Shown here: piece by piece, positions 45,688 through 55,517 of the stretch | Layout: every line of letters starts with the position of its first letter | Numbering within the stretch: position 1 is the first letter of the stretch | Assembly: GCF_008477545.1 (NCBI RefSeq) | Contig: NZ_VORA01000002.1 | Coordinates: 372,001 to 436,000, forward strand | Direction of reading: 5' to 3' | Origin: Roseibium aestuarii | GTDB lineage: Bacteria > Pseudomonadota > Alphaproteobacteria > Rhizobiales > Stappiaceae | Length of the DNA: 64,000 nt | Translations under genes and position numbers: made by a program | The notes under the pieces: generated by a model | Seen by the model: only the letters and a program-made list of their open reading frames with translations | Databases searched by the model: none | Told to the model about the DNA's origin: nothing

Positions 45688-47508
45688 TCAGTCGTAGTGG
45701 TTCGCGATCACCGCGTCGGCAATCTCCGTCCGGTCGATCACGCCCACCACGTCATCCGGCCGCGGCACCCGGGCCGCGGTATCGGTGATGATGGCGAAAG
45801 ACCGGCCGCGCTGGTTCATCCGCGAGATGATCGTATTCAGGATCGAGAACTTCGGCGAGACGACGTAGTCGGTCCGCAGCAGATCCTTGAGCGTCTGTCC
45901 CGCATAGCGGTCCGGCGCATAGGGCACGGTGCCGAAGCGGACATAACCGGCAATGCGCGCACCGTCGGCGGCGATCACATGGTCGATCCCCTCGTTGGCC
46001 ACCACATGCAGGGCCTCTTCCACCGCCATGTCGATCGGCAGGATCTTGACGTTGGTGGCCATCAGCTCGCGCGCCTGCTGCACCAGATACATGTTGGTGT
46101 GCCGGTTGGTGGGAACCACCTTGCCCCGGTTGCGCAGCTTGATCGTGTAGATGTTTTCCTGGATCAGGGCGCGGCGCACCCCGACGGCCAGCGCCACCGC
46201 CAGAACCAGCGGCACGATGACATTGTAGTCGCGGGTCATCTCGAACAGCATGACGATGGCGGTCATCGCCGCCCCCGTCGCGCCGCCCACCACGGCGGCC
46301 ATGCCGACCATCGCGAATTCCGCCGGCTGGAAGCCGTGCTCGGGGAAGATCAGACTCCCTGCCACGCCGACAAGCCCGCCAAGGGTCGCCCCGATGAAGA
46401 GCGACGGCGAGAACACGCCCCCCGAGGCCCCGGCCCCCAGGCTGACGGAGGTCGCAAAGACCTTGCCGAAGAGCAGGCAGGCGAGAAGAGCCAGCGTGTA
46501 GGGCGAGCCGTTGAGGATGTCCTGGATCGTGGCATAGCCCACACCCGAGGTGTGATAGTGGCCGGTGACGACGAAGAACCCGTAGGCCAGAAGCCCGACC
46601 ATCAACATGCCGATGACATTCTGCAGATAGTCGTTGATGCCCAGCGCCGGGAAGAGATCCTCGCACTTGGCAAGGGTCTTGATGAAGGCCCAGGACATGA
46701 CCCCGGCCAGAGCGCCCAGCACCCCGTAGGCCAGCAGCTGCACCGGATCCACCGCCTCGCTGATGGTCACATCCGCCAAGGGCATAAGGAAGGCCGGGTC
46801 CAGACCGAAGACCATGTGGCTGACATAGGTCGCCGTGGCGGTCGCCACCACAACCGGCAGGAAGGTGCGGTTGCTGACTTCCGGCAGCAGCATCTCGACC
46901 GCAAACAGCACTCCGCCGAGCGGCGTATTGAAGGTGGCGGCAATGCCCGCCCCGGCCCCGGCCGACAGGAGTGTGATCTTCTGCCAGCGCGACACGTTCA
47001 GGAAGCGGGCGATGGTCGAACCGAAGGAGGCGCCGATCTGGATGATCGGACCTTCCCGGCCAACCGAGGCACCCGAGCCGATGGAAATGGCGGAGGCCAG
47101 CGTCTTGGCGAGCGCGACCGCGCCCCGGATATTGCCCTTCTTGTGGTAGATGGCGAACATCACCTCCGGCACCCCGTGGCCCTTGGCCTCGGGCGCGAAG
47201 GTGCGCACGATCCACACGACGATCAGGCCGCCGATCACCGGCGACAGGATGATCCCCGCGCCCCAGGCACTCGGCGCCTCGAACTCGTTGGCGTTGTAGT
47301 GGGTCGACAGCACCCCGTAGAAGAACAGGTTGTGCACCACGTTGATCAGGTGATGGAAGATGGCAGCGCCGGCGGCTGCGACCAGGCCGATCAGAACGGC
47401 AATCAGGCACATGACGGGGGTCGAGAAGACACGGTCTTCAATGGGCGCGTCCGGAGCAGCAAGGACATCGGCCCCGTCATGGGGCGCGGCAGGATGAGAA
47501 ACAGACAT
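45688..47508 (-). CDS. CLC-family chloride channel/antiporter with CBS pair
   Basis: From ATG 47508 the protein has 606 residues; GTG 47589 or ATG 47577 would extend it. The CLC core (about 30-440) has GHGVPEVMF in place of GSGIPE, GSGASVGREGPIIQIGAS with the gating glutamate, and GGVFSPSLFIGA. Two CBS domains follow (about 470-605), the first starting ELMATNVKILPIDM. CLC proteins carry Cl- either as channels or as Cl-/H+ antiporters; I cannot decide which. It is divergent from a second CLC gene at 47775. Confidence 0.93.
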   Translation of the reverse strand: MSVSHPAAPHDGADVLAAPDAPIEDRVFSTPVMCLIAVLIGLVAAAGAAIFHHLINVVHNLFFYGVLSTHYNANEFEAPSAWGAGIILSPVIGGLIVVWIVRTFAPEAKGHGVPEVMFAIYHKKGNIRGAVALAKTLASAISIGSGASVGREGPIIQIGASFGSTIARFLNVSRWQKITLLSAGAGAGIAATFNTPLGGVLFAVEMLLPEVSNRTFLPVVVATATATYVSHMVFGLDPAFLMPLADVTISEAVDPVQLLAYGVLGALAGVMSWAFIKTLAKCEDLFPALGINDYLQNVIGMLMVGLLAYGFFVVTGHYHTSGVGYATIQDILNGSPYTLALLACLLFGKVFATSVSLGAGASGGVFSPSLFIGATLGGLVGVAGSLIFPEHGFQPAEFAMVGMAAVVGGATGAAMTAIVMLFEMTRDYNVIVPLVLAVALAVGVRRALIQENIYTIKLRNRGKVVPTNRHTNMYLVQQARELMATNVKILPIDMAVEEALHVVANEGIDHVIAADGARIAGYVRFGTVPYAPDRYAGQTLKDLLRTDYVVSPKFSILNTIISRMNQRGRSFAIITDTAARVPRPDDVVGVIDRTEIADAVIANHYD

Positions 47509-47774
47509 GGGACCCGGCTTCCTTGGGTTCGGGCGAGGATCAGGATGAAAGCCGAAAAACGAATCGTCATGCGGCATCCCTGAAGTCACCTCAGAGGATC
47601 CGGAAACGATGGGTCAATCGAATGAAGCCCGTCCGTCGTGACTCCGCCTTCAGGCAAAATCAAGGGCCAGATTGCAGAAACCCGAAGTCCAGGGCCGAAT
47701 TCTTCGGTGTCCGCATTGGCATTTTCCCAAATCCCGATAATCCTTGAGGCAAGAAGAACCATCGCAGTCCGCCC

Positions 47775-49454
47775 ATGTCCGATGACGCCCCAAAACCTGT
47801 AAGCCTGCTTCGCTGGATGACAGCGCCCTTGCGGCTCGCCCTTGCCACCGTCCTCTCGACCAGCCGGATGAACCTGCGAGCCCTTTCCGATCAGGGCATG
47901 ACCTGGGTCTGGGCTGCCGCCCCCGTCATCGGGCTTCTGGTGGGGGCCGCCGCCGTCCTCTTCCGCGAGCTCATAGGCCTTGTGCAGCTGCTCTGGCTCG
48001 GCACCCGCTCCGAGCATGTGGTCACCGCGGCACAGGACATTCCGGCCTGGGTGATACTGCTCGCCCCGGCGCTCGGGGGGCTTGTCGTCGGCGTCCTGCT
48101 GAAGCTGGTGCAGCCCATGCAGCGCACCTTCTCCGTCGCCGACGTGATCGAGGCCCGGGCCAAGGCCGGCGAGGGCCTGTCCTTCTGGCCAGGCCTCTCC
48201 TCCGCCCTGATCACAGTGCTGTCGCTGGGATCCGGCGCAAGTGCCGGCCGCGAAGGGCCGATGGTGCATCTGGGGGCAACCCTCGGCGCCCAGTTCACGC
48301 GCCTCCCCCGTCTCACGGCCGCAAGCCGTCGCCTGCTGCTCGCCTGCGGGGTCGCGGGCGCGGTCTCTGCCTCCTTCAACGCTCCCATCGCAGGCCTGCT
48401 CTTCGCCCATGAGGTGGTGCTCGGCCATTATGCGCTCTCGGCCATCGCTCCCGTCGCGGTGGCCTCCGTGCTGGCGACCATCGTCGCCCGCCTGTGGTTC
48501 GGGGATGTGGCCGCCTTCGTCATTCCGGCTCACCAGGTCACATCCTACTGGGAGTTTCCCGCCTTCGCCCTGCTGGGCCTCACTTGCGCGGCCGTGGCCA
48601 TCCTCTTCCAGTATTCCCTGATTGGCACCGACTGGCTGGCCCGCCACGTGACCCTGCGGATCTGGTTGCGCCCGGCCCTTGGCGGGCTTCTGATCGGGGC
48701 CATTGCGCTCGTCTTCCCGGAAATTCTGGGGGTGGGTTACGAGACGACCGATGCGGCGCTCCGCAACCAGCTCGGCCTGGATCTCATGCTGATGCTGCTG
48801 GTCGCCAAGACGGCAGCCACCTCCATCACCCTCGCCTCGCGCTTCGGCGGCGGCATCTTCTCCCCCGCCCTCTATCTGGGGGCCATGGCGGGCGGGGCCT
48901 TCGGGCTGATCGCGGCAAGGGTCTTTCCGGAACTGGCCTCCAGCGAGGGGCTCTATGCCATCCTCGGCATGGGCGGCGTGGCCGCAGCCGTTCTCGGCGC
49001 GCCCCTCTCCACCACGGTGATCGTGTTTGAGCTGACCGGCGGCTATACGCTCTCGCTCGCGCTCCTGCTCACCGTGTCGGTGGCCGTCGGTCTGACCCAG
49101 GCCATTCTCGGCCGGTCCTATTTCCACTGGCAGCTGGAAATGCGCGGGCTTTCCCTCTCGGCCGGAAGCCATCTCTATCTGCGGGACCGGGTGAAGGTGC
49201 GCGACTTCATGGATCCCCTGCCCGAGCAGCAGGAGGCGCCGGATCCCTTCGATCCGGAAGCGGGCACGCCCTTCCTGCGCGACGGCGACACCCTGACCAT
49301 GGCCCTGCGCACCTTTGATGAATGCGGCGAGGCCAACCTGCCCGTGGTGGACAGCGGCGATCCGCAGCGCATCGTCGGACAGGCACGCCACGTGCGTTCC
49401 CTGCGTTTCTTCAACCACGCGCTCATTGAGGAAGCGACGGAATCCCATCGCTGA
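47775..49454 (+). CDS. Second CLC-family chloride channel/antiporter
   Basis: A 559-residue protein with the CLC core: GSGASAGREGPMVHLGA (gating Glu in GREGP), ASFNAPIAGLLFAHEV, and FGGGIFSPALYLGAMAGGAFG. The GSGIP-equivalent segment is degenerate (TFSVADVIEARAKAG). After the core comes one short, incomplete CBS-like region (VKVRDFMDP to the end) rather than two clear domains. It differs strongly from the divergent CLC at 45688, so the pair is not a recent duplication. The 266-bp interval between them has no gene. Confidence 0.92.
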   Translation: MSDDAPKPVSLLRWMTAPLRLALATVLSTSRMNLRALSDQGMTWVWAAAPVIGLLVGAAAVLFRELIGLVQLLWLGTRSEHVVTAAQDIPAWVILLAPALGGLVVGVLLKLVQPMQRTFSVADVIEARAKAGEGLSFWPGLSSALITVLSLGSGASAGREGPMVHLGATLGAQFTRLPRLTAASRRLLLACGVAGAVSASFNAPIAGLLFAHEVVLGHYALSAIAPVAVASVLATIVARLWFGDVAAFVIPAHQVTSYWEFPAFALLGLTCAAVAILFQYSLIGTDWLARHVTLRIWLRPALGGLLIGAIALVFPEILGVGYETTDAALRNQLGLDLMLMLLVAKTAATSITLASRFGGGIFSPALYLGAMAGGAFGLIAARVFPELASSEGLYAILGMGGVAAAVLGAPLSTTVIVFELTGGYTLSLALLLTVSVAVGLTQAILGRSYFHWQLEMRGLSLSAGSHLYLRDRVKVRDFMDPLPEQQEAPDPFDPEAGTPFLRDGDTLTMALRTFDECGEANLPVVDSGDPQRIVGQARHVRSLRFFNHALIEEATESHR

Positions 49455-49477
49455 CATCCCCGTGTTGCGGCAGAAGA

Positions 49478-50512
49478 TCAGAGCGGTGACGGACCCCGGA
49501 TCAGCACCTTGCCCACATAGGGCTGGGCAGGACGCCTGCCCTTCAACCGCGCCGTGAGCGCCTGTTGCGTCAGGAAGAGCTGCGCCTGACGGCCACGCAG
49601 CCCCGGCAGATCAAACGGATCAAGCCCTGCGATCGGCGAGAAGGGATTGCGGCGCAGGGAGCCGTAGATCCCGACGCGCACCGAGGCGCGCGTGCTGCGG
49701 CCGCGGGCATGGAACCCGTGCGTATCGGCAACCACCAGCGTGTTGCCCGGAACATCGAAGGCCACAGGCCGCTCGAAACCGTGGTGCGACAGATCCTCCC
49801 CGGAGATCCGGAAGGATCCGCGGGCATGCAGCCGGTTGGCGGCGGTGGCCGCCTCCAGGCTCTGCTGGCGCTCCCATTCGAGGCGCCCTTCGGTCAGCCG
49901 GTGACTGCCCGGAACATAGGTGAAGGGCCCCTCCTCCATGGGAACGTCATAGAGAAAGAACCAGCACTTCGCGGTGGCGTGGAACGTGTCGGAGTGGAAA
50001 AGGGTCTGGGGATCCGCCTGTCCCTTGGCCGGATCCGTCATGACCACATGCAGATAGACCAGGGGATCCGCATCGCTGGAGGCCAGATAGCGCAGGCTGT
50101 TCTGGAAGGTCTGCCCTCTCACCAGCCGCCGCAAGACGGGAAGCGGACGCAGCACCTCCGGCGACAAGGGAATGAAACGGGTCACCGCATTGCCCTGCCG
50201 CATGTCATAGGCATCGAAACGGGTGGTCTCGACCTCTTCGCGCAGCTGCGCCAGCTCCGGTTCGGAGAGCAGAGAGTCGTAGCGCAGGAACCCCTGCGTG
50301 GCATACTCGGCCCGCCGAGCCTCCGGCAGCAAATGCTCCAGCCGGCTGCGGCGCCAGTCGCCCATGCGCTCGGCCAGCCGGATGCGCTGGAGATGCAGTC
50401 CCATCTCGTTGAGACGGCGGCTGCCGAGGATCGGATTGTCCCGGAATGACTTCGCCCCGGTAGCCAGCTCCAGCGCCCAGAGCGGCGATTTCACCACATC
50501 CATCACCCGCAT
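49478..50512 (-). CDS. PhyH-type Fe(II)/2-oxoglutarate dioxygenase-like protein
   Basis: From ATG 50512 the protein has 344 residues (ATG 50503 is three codons on). The phytanoyl-CoA dioxygenase fold shows the iron ligands HSD in TLFHSDTFHATAKCWFFLYD split over strand and loop, and the distal His in ADTHGFHARG, with the 2-oxoglutarate-binding Arg soon after (STRASVRVG). EEGPFTYVPGSHRLTEGRL is typical of PhyH. Substrate unknown. GAGGAGGAG precedes the start. It converges on the CLC gene, with 23 bp between stops. Confidence 0.85.
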   Translation of the reverse strand: MRVMDVVKSPLWALELATGAKSFRDNPILGSRRLNEMGLHLQRIRLAERMGDWRRSRLEHLLPEARRAEYATQGFLRYDSLLSEPELAQLREEVETTRFDAYDMRQGNAVTRFIPLSPEVLRPLPVLRRLVRGQTFQNSLRYLASSDADPLVYLHVVMTDPAKGQADPQTLFHSDTFHATAKCWFFLYDVPMEEGPFTYVPGSHRLTEGRLEWERQQSLEAATAANRLHARGSFRISGEDLSHHGFERPVAFDVPGNTLVVADTHGFHARGRSTRASVRVGIYGSLRRNPFSPIAGLDPFDLPGLRGRQAQLFLTQQALTARLKGRRPAQPYVGKVLIRGPSPL

Positions 50513-50617
50513 CGTCCGCACACTCCTCCTCAAGGGGATCGGGCCACCCGCCCGCCCCGGCAGATCGAACGACCGCGCCCCGGCCAACCCGCGGCGCGAC
50601 CGTCTCAGACAGGCTCC

Positions 50618-52432
50618 TCAGAGCGGCAACGTCGCCTCTTCGAGCCAGGTCAGGATCGGATCGGCCAGCAGCGGCGCCAGCTCATCCAACACGCGGGCGT
50701 GATAGGCATCGACCCAGCGCCGTTCCTCGGCCGTCAGCAGATCCACGTCGATGAGACGCCGGTCGAAGGGCGCAAGCGTCAGGGTCTCGAACCCGAGCAT
50801 CGCCCGCTCGCCGCCCTCGATCGGGCCGGGTCCGGTGACGATCTCGAGGTTTTCGAGACGGATCCCATATTCTCCGGCCGGATAGTAGCCCGGCTCGTTC
50901 GACAGGATCATCCCCGGCTCCAGCGGCACGACGCCGGTCTTGGCGATGCGCTGCGGGCCCTCGTGCACGCTGAGATAGGACCCGACCCCGTGGCCGGTGC
51001 CATGGTCATAGTCGAGACCCGCCTTCCACAGGGCAATGCGCGCCAGCACATCGAGCTGCGCGCCGGTGGTGCCCACCGGGAAGCGGGCCGTCGAGATGCC
51101 GATATGCCCCTTGAGGACCAGGGTATAGTGCCGCTTCATCTCCGCAGTCATCTCGCCCACGGCGAGCGTGCGGGTGATGTCGGTGGTGCCATCCTCATAC
51201 TGAGCACCGCTGTCGATCAGGAACGGCTTGCCCACCGGGATCGGCAGGTTGGACGCCCGGCTCACCCGGTAGTGACAGATCGCCCCGTTCGGACCGGCAC
51301 CGGAGATCGTGTCGAAGGAAATGTCCTTCAGAACCCCGGTCTGGGCCCGGAAATGCTCCAGCTTTTCCGCTGCACTGATCTCGTCCAGCTCGCCCGAGAG
51401 GGCATGCTCATCGAACCAGGCCAGGAACTGCACGAAGGCGGCCCCATCCCGGCGATGGGCGGCACGGCTTCCCTCCAGCTCCTGAGCGTTCTTGCGCGCC
51501 TTGGGCAGGAGCACCGGTTCGGCTCCCTCCACCAGAGTGCCACCGGCCTTGACGATCGCATCCGCAATCGCCTGACCCGCCAGGTTCGGGTCGACCAAAA
51601 CCTTCGCACCGGTCGCCCCGAGCCGGGCAAGACCAGAGAGAAACGCACCTTCCTCCTCGATATCCACCAGATCGCTCAAGGTGGAGCGCACGGAGTTGGA
51701 GAGCTTCTCGGAACGGATGAAGAGCTGCGGGCGGCCTTCTGCCGGAAGAATGGCGAAGGACAGAGGCAGCGGCGTATGGCTGACGTCCGACCCGCGGATG
51801 TTGAGCAGCCAGGCAACCGAATCCGGCTGGGTCAGGACGCTGGCGCTGGCGCCCTTGCGCGCGACGATCCCCTGGATCTCGGCGATCTTGTCGGACGCCG
51901 AGCGACCCGCGTGGTGTTCCGGGTAAAGGGCAACGGCCCCGCGCGGCGCCGCCGGGCGCCCCTCCCAGACCGCATCTAGCGGATTGCCATCCACCGCGAC
52001 CAGTTCGGCCCCGGCCGCATCGCAGACGGCCTTCAGACGACGCACTTCATTGATCGGGTGAAGCATCGGATCAAAGCCCAGACGCTGCCCCGGTTTCAGA
52101 CGCTCGGCCAGCCAGCCGGTGAGCGGCGCCTCGATCAGGTGCTGGGCGGGGAAGACCGCCATGTCCACCTGGTCACGCACCTGCAGGGTATAGCGGCCAT
52201 CGACGAAGATCGCGGCCTCGTCTCCCAGCACCGCCGCGACACCGGCCGAGCCGGCAAAGCCGGTCAGCCACTGCAGGCGGCAATCATGGGGGGGCACATA
52301 CTCGCCCTGATGGGCATCCGCCCGGGGGACGAGAAAGCCGTCGAGGGACCGGCGGCGCAGCTCTGCCCTGAGAAGCGCTGCACGCGGCGCCCCGCAGGAT
52401 GGATCGGAATGATCATCGAAAGACTGGAACAT
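50618..52432 (-). CDS. Xaa-Pro aminopeptidase (aminopeptidase P, M24B)
   Basis: The 604-residue protein matches the long three-domain aminopeptidase P form found in bacteria and eukaryotes (two creatinase-like N-terminal domains, then the pita-bread catalytic domain). Metal ligands are seen in IDSGAQYEDGTTDITRT (two Asp), GHGVGSYLSVHEGP (His), SNEPGYY (Glu) and RLENLEIV (Glu). It removes N-terminal residues preceding proline in the cytoplasm. ATG 52432 starts MFQSFDDHSDPS; no signal peptide is present. Confidence 0.94.
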   Translation of the reverse strand: MFQSFDDHSDPSCGAPRAALLRAELRRRSLDGFLVPRADAHQGEYVPPHDCRLQWLTGFAGSAGVAAVLGDEAAIFVDGRYTLQVRDQVDMAVFPAQHLIEAPLTGWLAERLKPGQRLGFDPMLHPINEVRRLKAVCDAAGAELVAVDGNPLDAVWEGRPAAPRGAVALYPEHHAGRSASDKIAEIQGIVARKGASASVLTQPDSVAWLLNIRGSDVSHTPLPLSFAILPAEGRPQLFIRSEKLSNSVRSTLSDLVDIEEEGAFLSGLARLGATGAKVLVDPNLAGQAIADAIVKAGGTLVEGAEPVLLPKARKNAQELEGSRAAHRRDGAAFVQFLAWFDEHALSGELDEISAAEKLEHFRAQTGVLKDISFDTISGAGPNGAICHYRVSRASNLPIPVGKPFLIDSGAQYEDGTTDITRTLAVGEMTAEMKRHYTLVLKGHIGISTARFPVGTTGAQLDVLARIALWKAGLDYDHGTGHGVGSYLSVHEGPQRIAKTGVVPLEPGMILSNEPGYYPAGEYGIRLENLEIVTGPGPIEGGERAMLGFETLTLAPFDRRLIDVDLLTAEERRWVDAYHARVLDELAPLLADPILTWLEEATLPL

Positions 52433-52697
52433 GCCTCGAAGCTAGGACCGGACGCGGCGCCGATCAAGGGGATTTGCCCGGGCGTCCGTGCGTCCCCTTC
52501 AACCATCCTGCCCTTTTTGCATTTTGCAACGCAACATCGATCTCGCACATGCGAAAATTGCAGATCTGACATGCAGTTCCATGCCTAGCTGACATGGCTC
52601 GATGTGGCCATATTGGGGTCAAGAACAAATCGGCATGACCGGCGAGGACAACGCCCCCGGACCCCAGCCCTCCCAGATGACACCCATGGAGATGACC

Positions 52698-52883
52698 ATG
52701 ACCAACACGATCTCGAACAACTTCGTCAGCCGCGCTCTTGGCCGCATGGTTGAAGCCCGCGAAAAGCAGGCCCGCCGCTATGTCAACGGCTACCTCCTCT
52801 CCCTCGACGACGCGACCCTCACCGCTCACGGCTATGACCGCGCATCGCTGGAAAAGGAAGGCCGCACCGGCGCCCTGATCTGA
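52698..52883 (+). CDS. DUF1127-like small protein
   Basis: A 61-residue protein from ATG 52698 (GGAG six bases upstream; in-frame ATGs at 52677, 52686 and 52692 are alternatives). It ends LLSLDDATLTAHGYDRASLEKEG, close to the DUF1127 core in which a leucine-aspartate motif precedes a hydrophobic residue and an Arg. Small DUF1127 proteins in Alphaproteobacteria include RNA-binding and growth-phase factors, so that role is possible here. A strong terminator follows 68 bp downstream, which supports a real, separately transcribed gene. Confidence 0.75.
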   Translation: MTNTISNNFVSRALGRMVEAREKQARRYVNGYLLSLDDATLTAHGYDRASLEKEGRTGALI

Positions 52884-52950
52884 GCCGACGGCACCAGACA
52901 TTTCGGCCCTGCCAAGCCCTCCTCCTCCCAGGAGCAGCCTGAGTCGAACG

Positions 52951-52984
52951 AAAAAAGGCGTGACCACCGGTCACGCCTTTTTTG
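52951..52984. terminator. Bidirectional terminator between DUF1127 gene and prmA
   Basis: AAAAAAGGCGTGACC and GGTCACGCCTTTTTT are a perfect 15-bp pair around ACC, with T-runs on both strands. Confidence 0.95.
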
Positions 52985-53038
52985 TGTGTTCCGTTCCTGA
53001 CCTCCAACTGCGGCGAGGGAGGAAAGGCGTCCCGAGGC

Positions 53039-53929
53039 TCAGGCCTGCGGGCGACCGCGCACCAGGGTCAGCGTCAGCCAGCCGTTCTTCTCGCCCCGCT
53101 TCGACAGGTGGAAGCCCTGGCAGCCATAGGCGAAGAGAATGCGCGGACCGTCCTCGACCCGCAGGCCGGACAGGATCAGCGTCGCGGTCGGCGTCATGTT
53201 GGCGGCGATATCTCGCGCCATCTTCATCAGCGGCCGCGCCAGGATATTCGCGATGATCAGGTCGAACGGTCCGTTCTCGCCGAAGCGGCGGTCGTTCATG
53301 CCATTGGCGGTGAAGGTATGGACCAGATGGCCGGCGCCGTTGAGACGGGCATTCTCGGCAGCGGTCTTGGTGGCCACCGGATCAATGTCGGTGGCCAGCA
53401 CCGGCTGATGGGACCGCAGGGCGGCGGCGATGGCCAGCACGCCGGTGCCCGTGCCGAGATCCAGCACCCGGGCATAGTCGCGCATGGCAAAGAGCCGGTC
53501 GATTTCTTCCAGACAGCCAGCGGTGGTGCCGTGATGCCCCGTGCCAAAGGCGAGAGCCGCCTCGATCTCGATGCCGATATGACCGCCGGGCACCTTGTCC
53601 CGGTCGTGCGCGCCGTGAATGGTGAAGCGGCCGGCAGACACCGGCTTCAGGCCCTCGAGGCTCTTCTCCACCCAGTTCACATCCGGCAGGATCTCCGCGT
53701 CGATCGGTGCTGCGAAGGCATCGGACCCGACCTTTTCCCGCACCAAGGCGATGGCCTCATCGGGCTCGATGTCGAAGAGAAGGACCTCGGCCGCCCACAT
53801 GCGCCCGTCCGCCGAATTCTCGAAGACGGCGACCGGATTTCCCTCGTCCTCGAAGGCCCGTTCCAGAACATCGGAAATGCGCTTGGCTTCAAGTTCCTCG
53901 GCGGCGATTCGTACGCGGACGGTCTGCAT
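53039..53929 (-). CDS. prmA: Ribosomal protein L11 methyltransferase
   Basis: PrmA trimethylates L11 using S-adenosylmethionine. ATG 53929 is chosen because AGGA lies six bases upstream; the ATG two codons before has none. The protein then has 296 residues. The N-terminal substrate domain (1-100) begins TVRVRIAAEELEAKRI; the methyltransferase domain has AFGTGHHGTTAGCLE, the SAM motif VLDLGTGTGVLAIAAAL and FDLIIANILARPL, the PrmA form of the catalytic loop. It is transcribed leftward into the shared terminator. Confidence 0.95.
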   Translation of the reverse strand: MQTVRVRIAAEELEAKRISDVLERAFEDEGNPVAVFENSADGRMWAAEVLLFDIEPDEAIALVREKVGSDAFAAPIDAEILPDVNWVEKSLEGLKPVSAGRFTIHGAHDRDKVPGGHIGIEIEAALAFGTGHHGTTAGCLEEIDRLFAMRDYARVLDLGTGTGVLAIAAALRSHQPVLATDIDPVATKTAAENARLNGAGHLVHTFTANGMNDRRFGENGPFDLIIANILARPLMKMARDIAANMTPTATLILSGLRVEDGPRILFAYGCQGFHLSKRGEKNGWLTLTLVRGRPQA

Positions 53930-54134
53930 GGTCATTCCTGTGATCGCGGCACGCGGGAGATGGAGGCTCCGGTCTGGCGGCCAAAGTCTGAAGAAGGAGG
54001 GTTTCGCCGCGATATACAGGCAGTGACGGAAAACGGCCAGAAGTTTCCAGCCGGAACCTGAAGATAGGCGCCACCTGTCTGCGGCCTGACAGCGTGACCT
54101 TGGCAGCCAAGGAAAGGCGGTCGAGGTCAGGCTG

Positions 54135-55517
54135 TCAGGCCGCCAGTCCATCCATGGGCAGCACCATGCGCGCGGTCAATCCGCCGCCGGGCGTGTCCAG
54201 AAGCTCCAGATGCCCTCCGTGGGCCTCCGCGATGGACAGGCTGATGGAAAGGCCGAGCCCGAACCCGACGCCCTTGCCGTAGGTCCGTGCCTCGTCGCCG
54301 CGCTCGAAGGGTTCGAGCAGTCGGGCGCGTGCGTCAGGGTCGATCCCCGGTCCATGATCGATTACATCGATCACCACGGCCCCCTCCGCCGTCCCGGCAC
54401 GGATCTCTGCGGCCCCCGCATAGCGCAGGGCATTGTCGATGAGGTTGCAGAGCGCCCGGTTGAGCTCCACCGGCCGCCCCCGAAGGCTGAGCCCGCCCGC
54501 ACAGGTGAGGGGCACCTGCTGATCGAGATCCTCATACTGGTCGGTGATGCCACGCAGAAAGCTGCCAAGATCGATGAGGTCCGGCGCCTCGCCGGTGTCT
54601 CCGGCCCGCAGATAGCTCAGCGCCCCGTTGATCTGGATTTCCATGAGATCGAGATCCGCAAGGCTGCGCTGCTTCATCTCTCCCTCGTCCATAAGGGCGA
54701 GGCGCAGGCGCAGACGGGTCAGGGGCGTGCGCAGATCGTGACCGATGGCGGCAAGCATCCGCGTGCGCCGCGCGATCATGTCCTGAATGCGCTCCTGCAT
54801 CAGGTTGAAGGCATGCGCCACCTTGCGCACCTCGGACGGTCCACGCTCGACGATGGGCACCGGGCGGGTCGGCGCCTGGCCATAAAGAGCAGCCGACGCC
54901 GCCAGCTCCGAGAGCGGACGGGTGAGCGTCAGCGCCACCCAGACGAGCAGCAGCAGCACCGAAACGGCAAGGGAAACAAGCATCTGGAACAAGGGGGTCA
55001 ACAGCAGTGGGAGGCGCTCGCGCTGCGCTTCCGTGATCGCCACACCCGTCCCGTCGCTGAGGCGGAAGAAGAACTCCCTGTGTCCGCCCTCGCCACTCGC
55101 ATCGGGAAGGAAACGGTCTCCGAGGAGCACCACCCCATCGCGAAGCGGCCCTGCGCCCCGCGGCCGCGGCCCGGCAAATTCCCCCTGTCCGCCCGGGTCC
55201 CGGCGCTCGTCGAAAAGCGCCTGCAACTCTCCTGCCTCCACCAGTCGGAAGCCGGAGACACCTTCCGGGGTCCGCATCCCCTCAAGATAGGCAGCACGTG
55301 CTGCCGGATCTCCCGCATTCAGCGTCCCCAGCACGAGCCCGTATGCGAGATTGTTCCGCACATAGTCCTCGTGGGGCGGGCCTTCATGCATCAGGCGCAG
55401 CAGAAGGAAGGTCAGCACGGCGATGGAGATCACGGCCAGCACCATCACCAGCGTGATCTGCACGGCAATGCGCCGCGGCAGCAGTCGGGCGAGACAGCGC
55501 AGGCCGGAGGTCCGCAT
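54135..55517 (-). CDS. Two-component sensor histidine kinase (EnvZ-like)
   Basis: A 460-residue membrane kinase from ATG 55517. Two membrane helices (about 18-42 and 175-198) frame a 130-residue periplasmic sensor region rich in charged residues. Then come a HAMP domain (to about 250), the H-box AAIGHDLRTPLTRLRLR with H260, and the HATPase domain with NLIDNALRYA, DHGPGIDP and GVGFGLGLSIS. The start overlaps the response regulator stop by one base. The architecture matches EnvZ-type kinases with an H-box DLRTPLTR; the stimulus is unknown. Confidence 0.93.
   Translation of the reverse strand: MRTSGLRCLARLLPRRIAVQITLVMVLAVISIAVLTFLLLRLMHEGPPHEDYVRNNLAYGLVLGTLNAGDPAARAAYLEGMRTPEGVSGFRLVEAGELQALFDERRDPGGQGEFAGPRPRGAGPLRDGVVLLGDRFLPDASGEGGHREFFFRLSDGTGVAITEAQRERLPLLLTPLFQMLVSLAVSVLLLLVWVALTLTRPLSELAASAALYGQAPTRPVPIVERGPSEVRKVAHAFNLMQERIQDMIARRTRMLAAIGHDLRTPLTRLRLRLALMDEGEMKQRSLADLDLMEIQINGALSYLRAGDTGEAPDLIDLGSFLRGITDQYEDLDQQVPLTCAGGLSLRGRPVELNRALCNLIDNALRYAGAAEIRAGTAEGAVVIDVIDHGPGIDPDARARLLEPFERGDEARTYGKGVGFGLGLSISLSIAEAHGGHLELLDTPGGGLTARMVLPMDGLAA

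Noticed and set aside
45511..47583. 690-residue frame opposite the first CLC gene
   Set aside because: Antisense of a gene with clear CLC and CBS motifs; product is a His/Arg/Asp-rich low-complexity chain.
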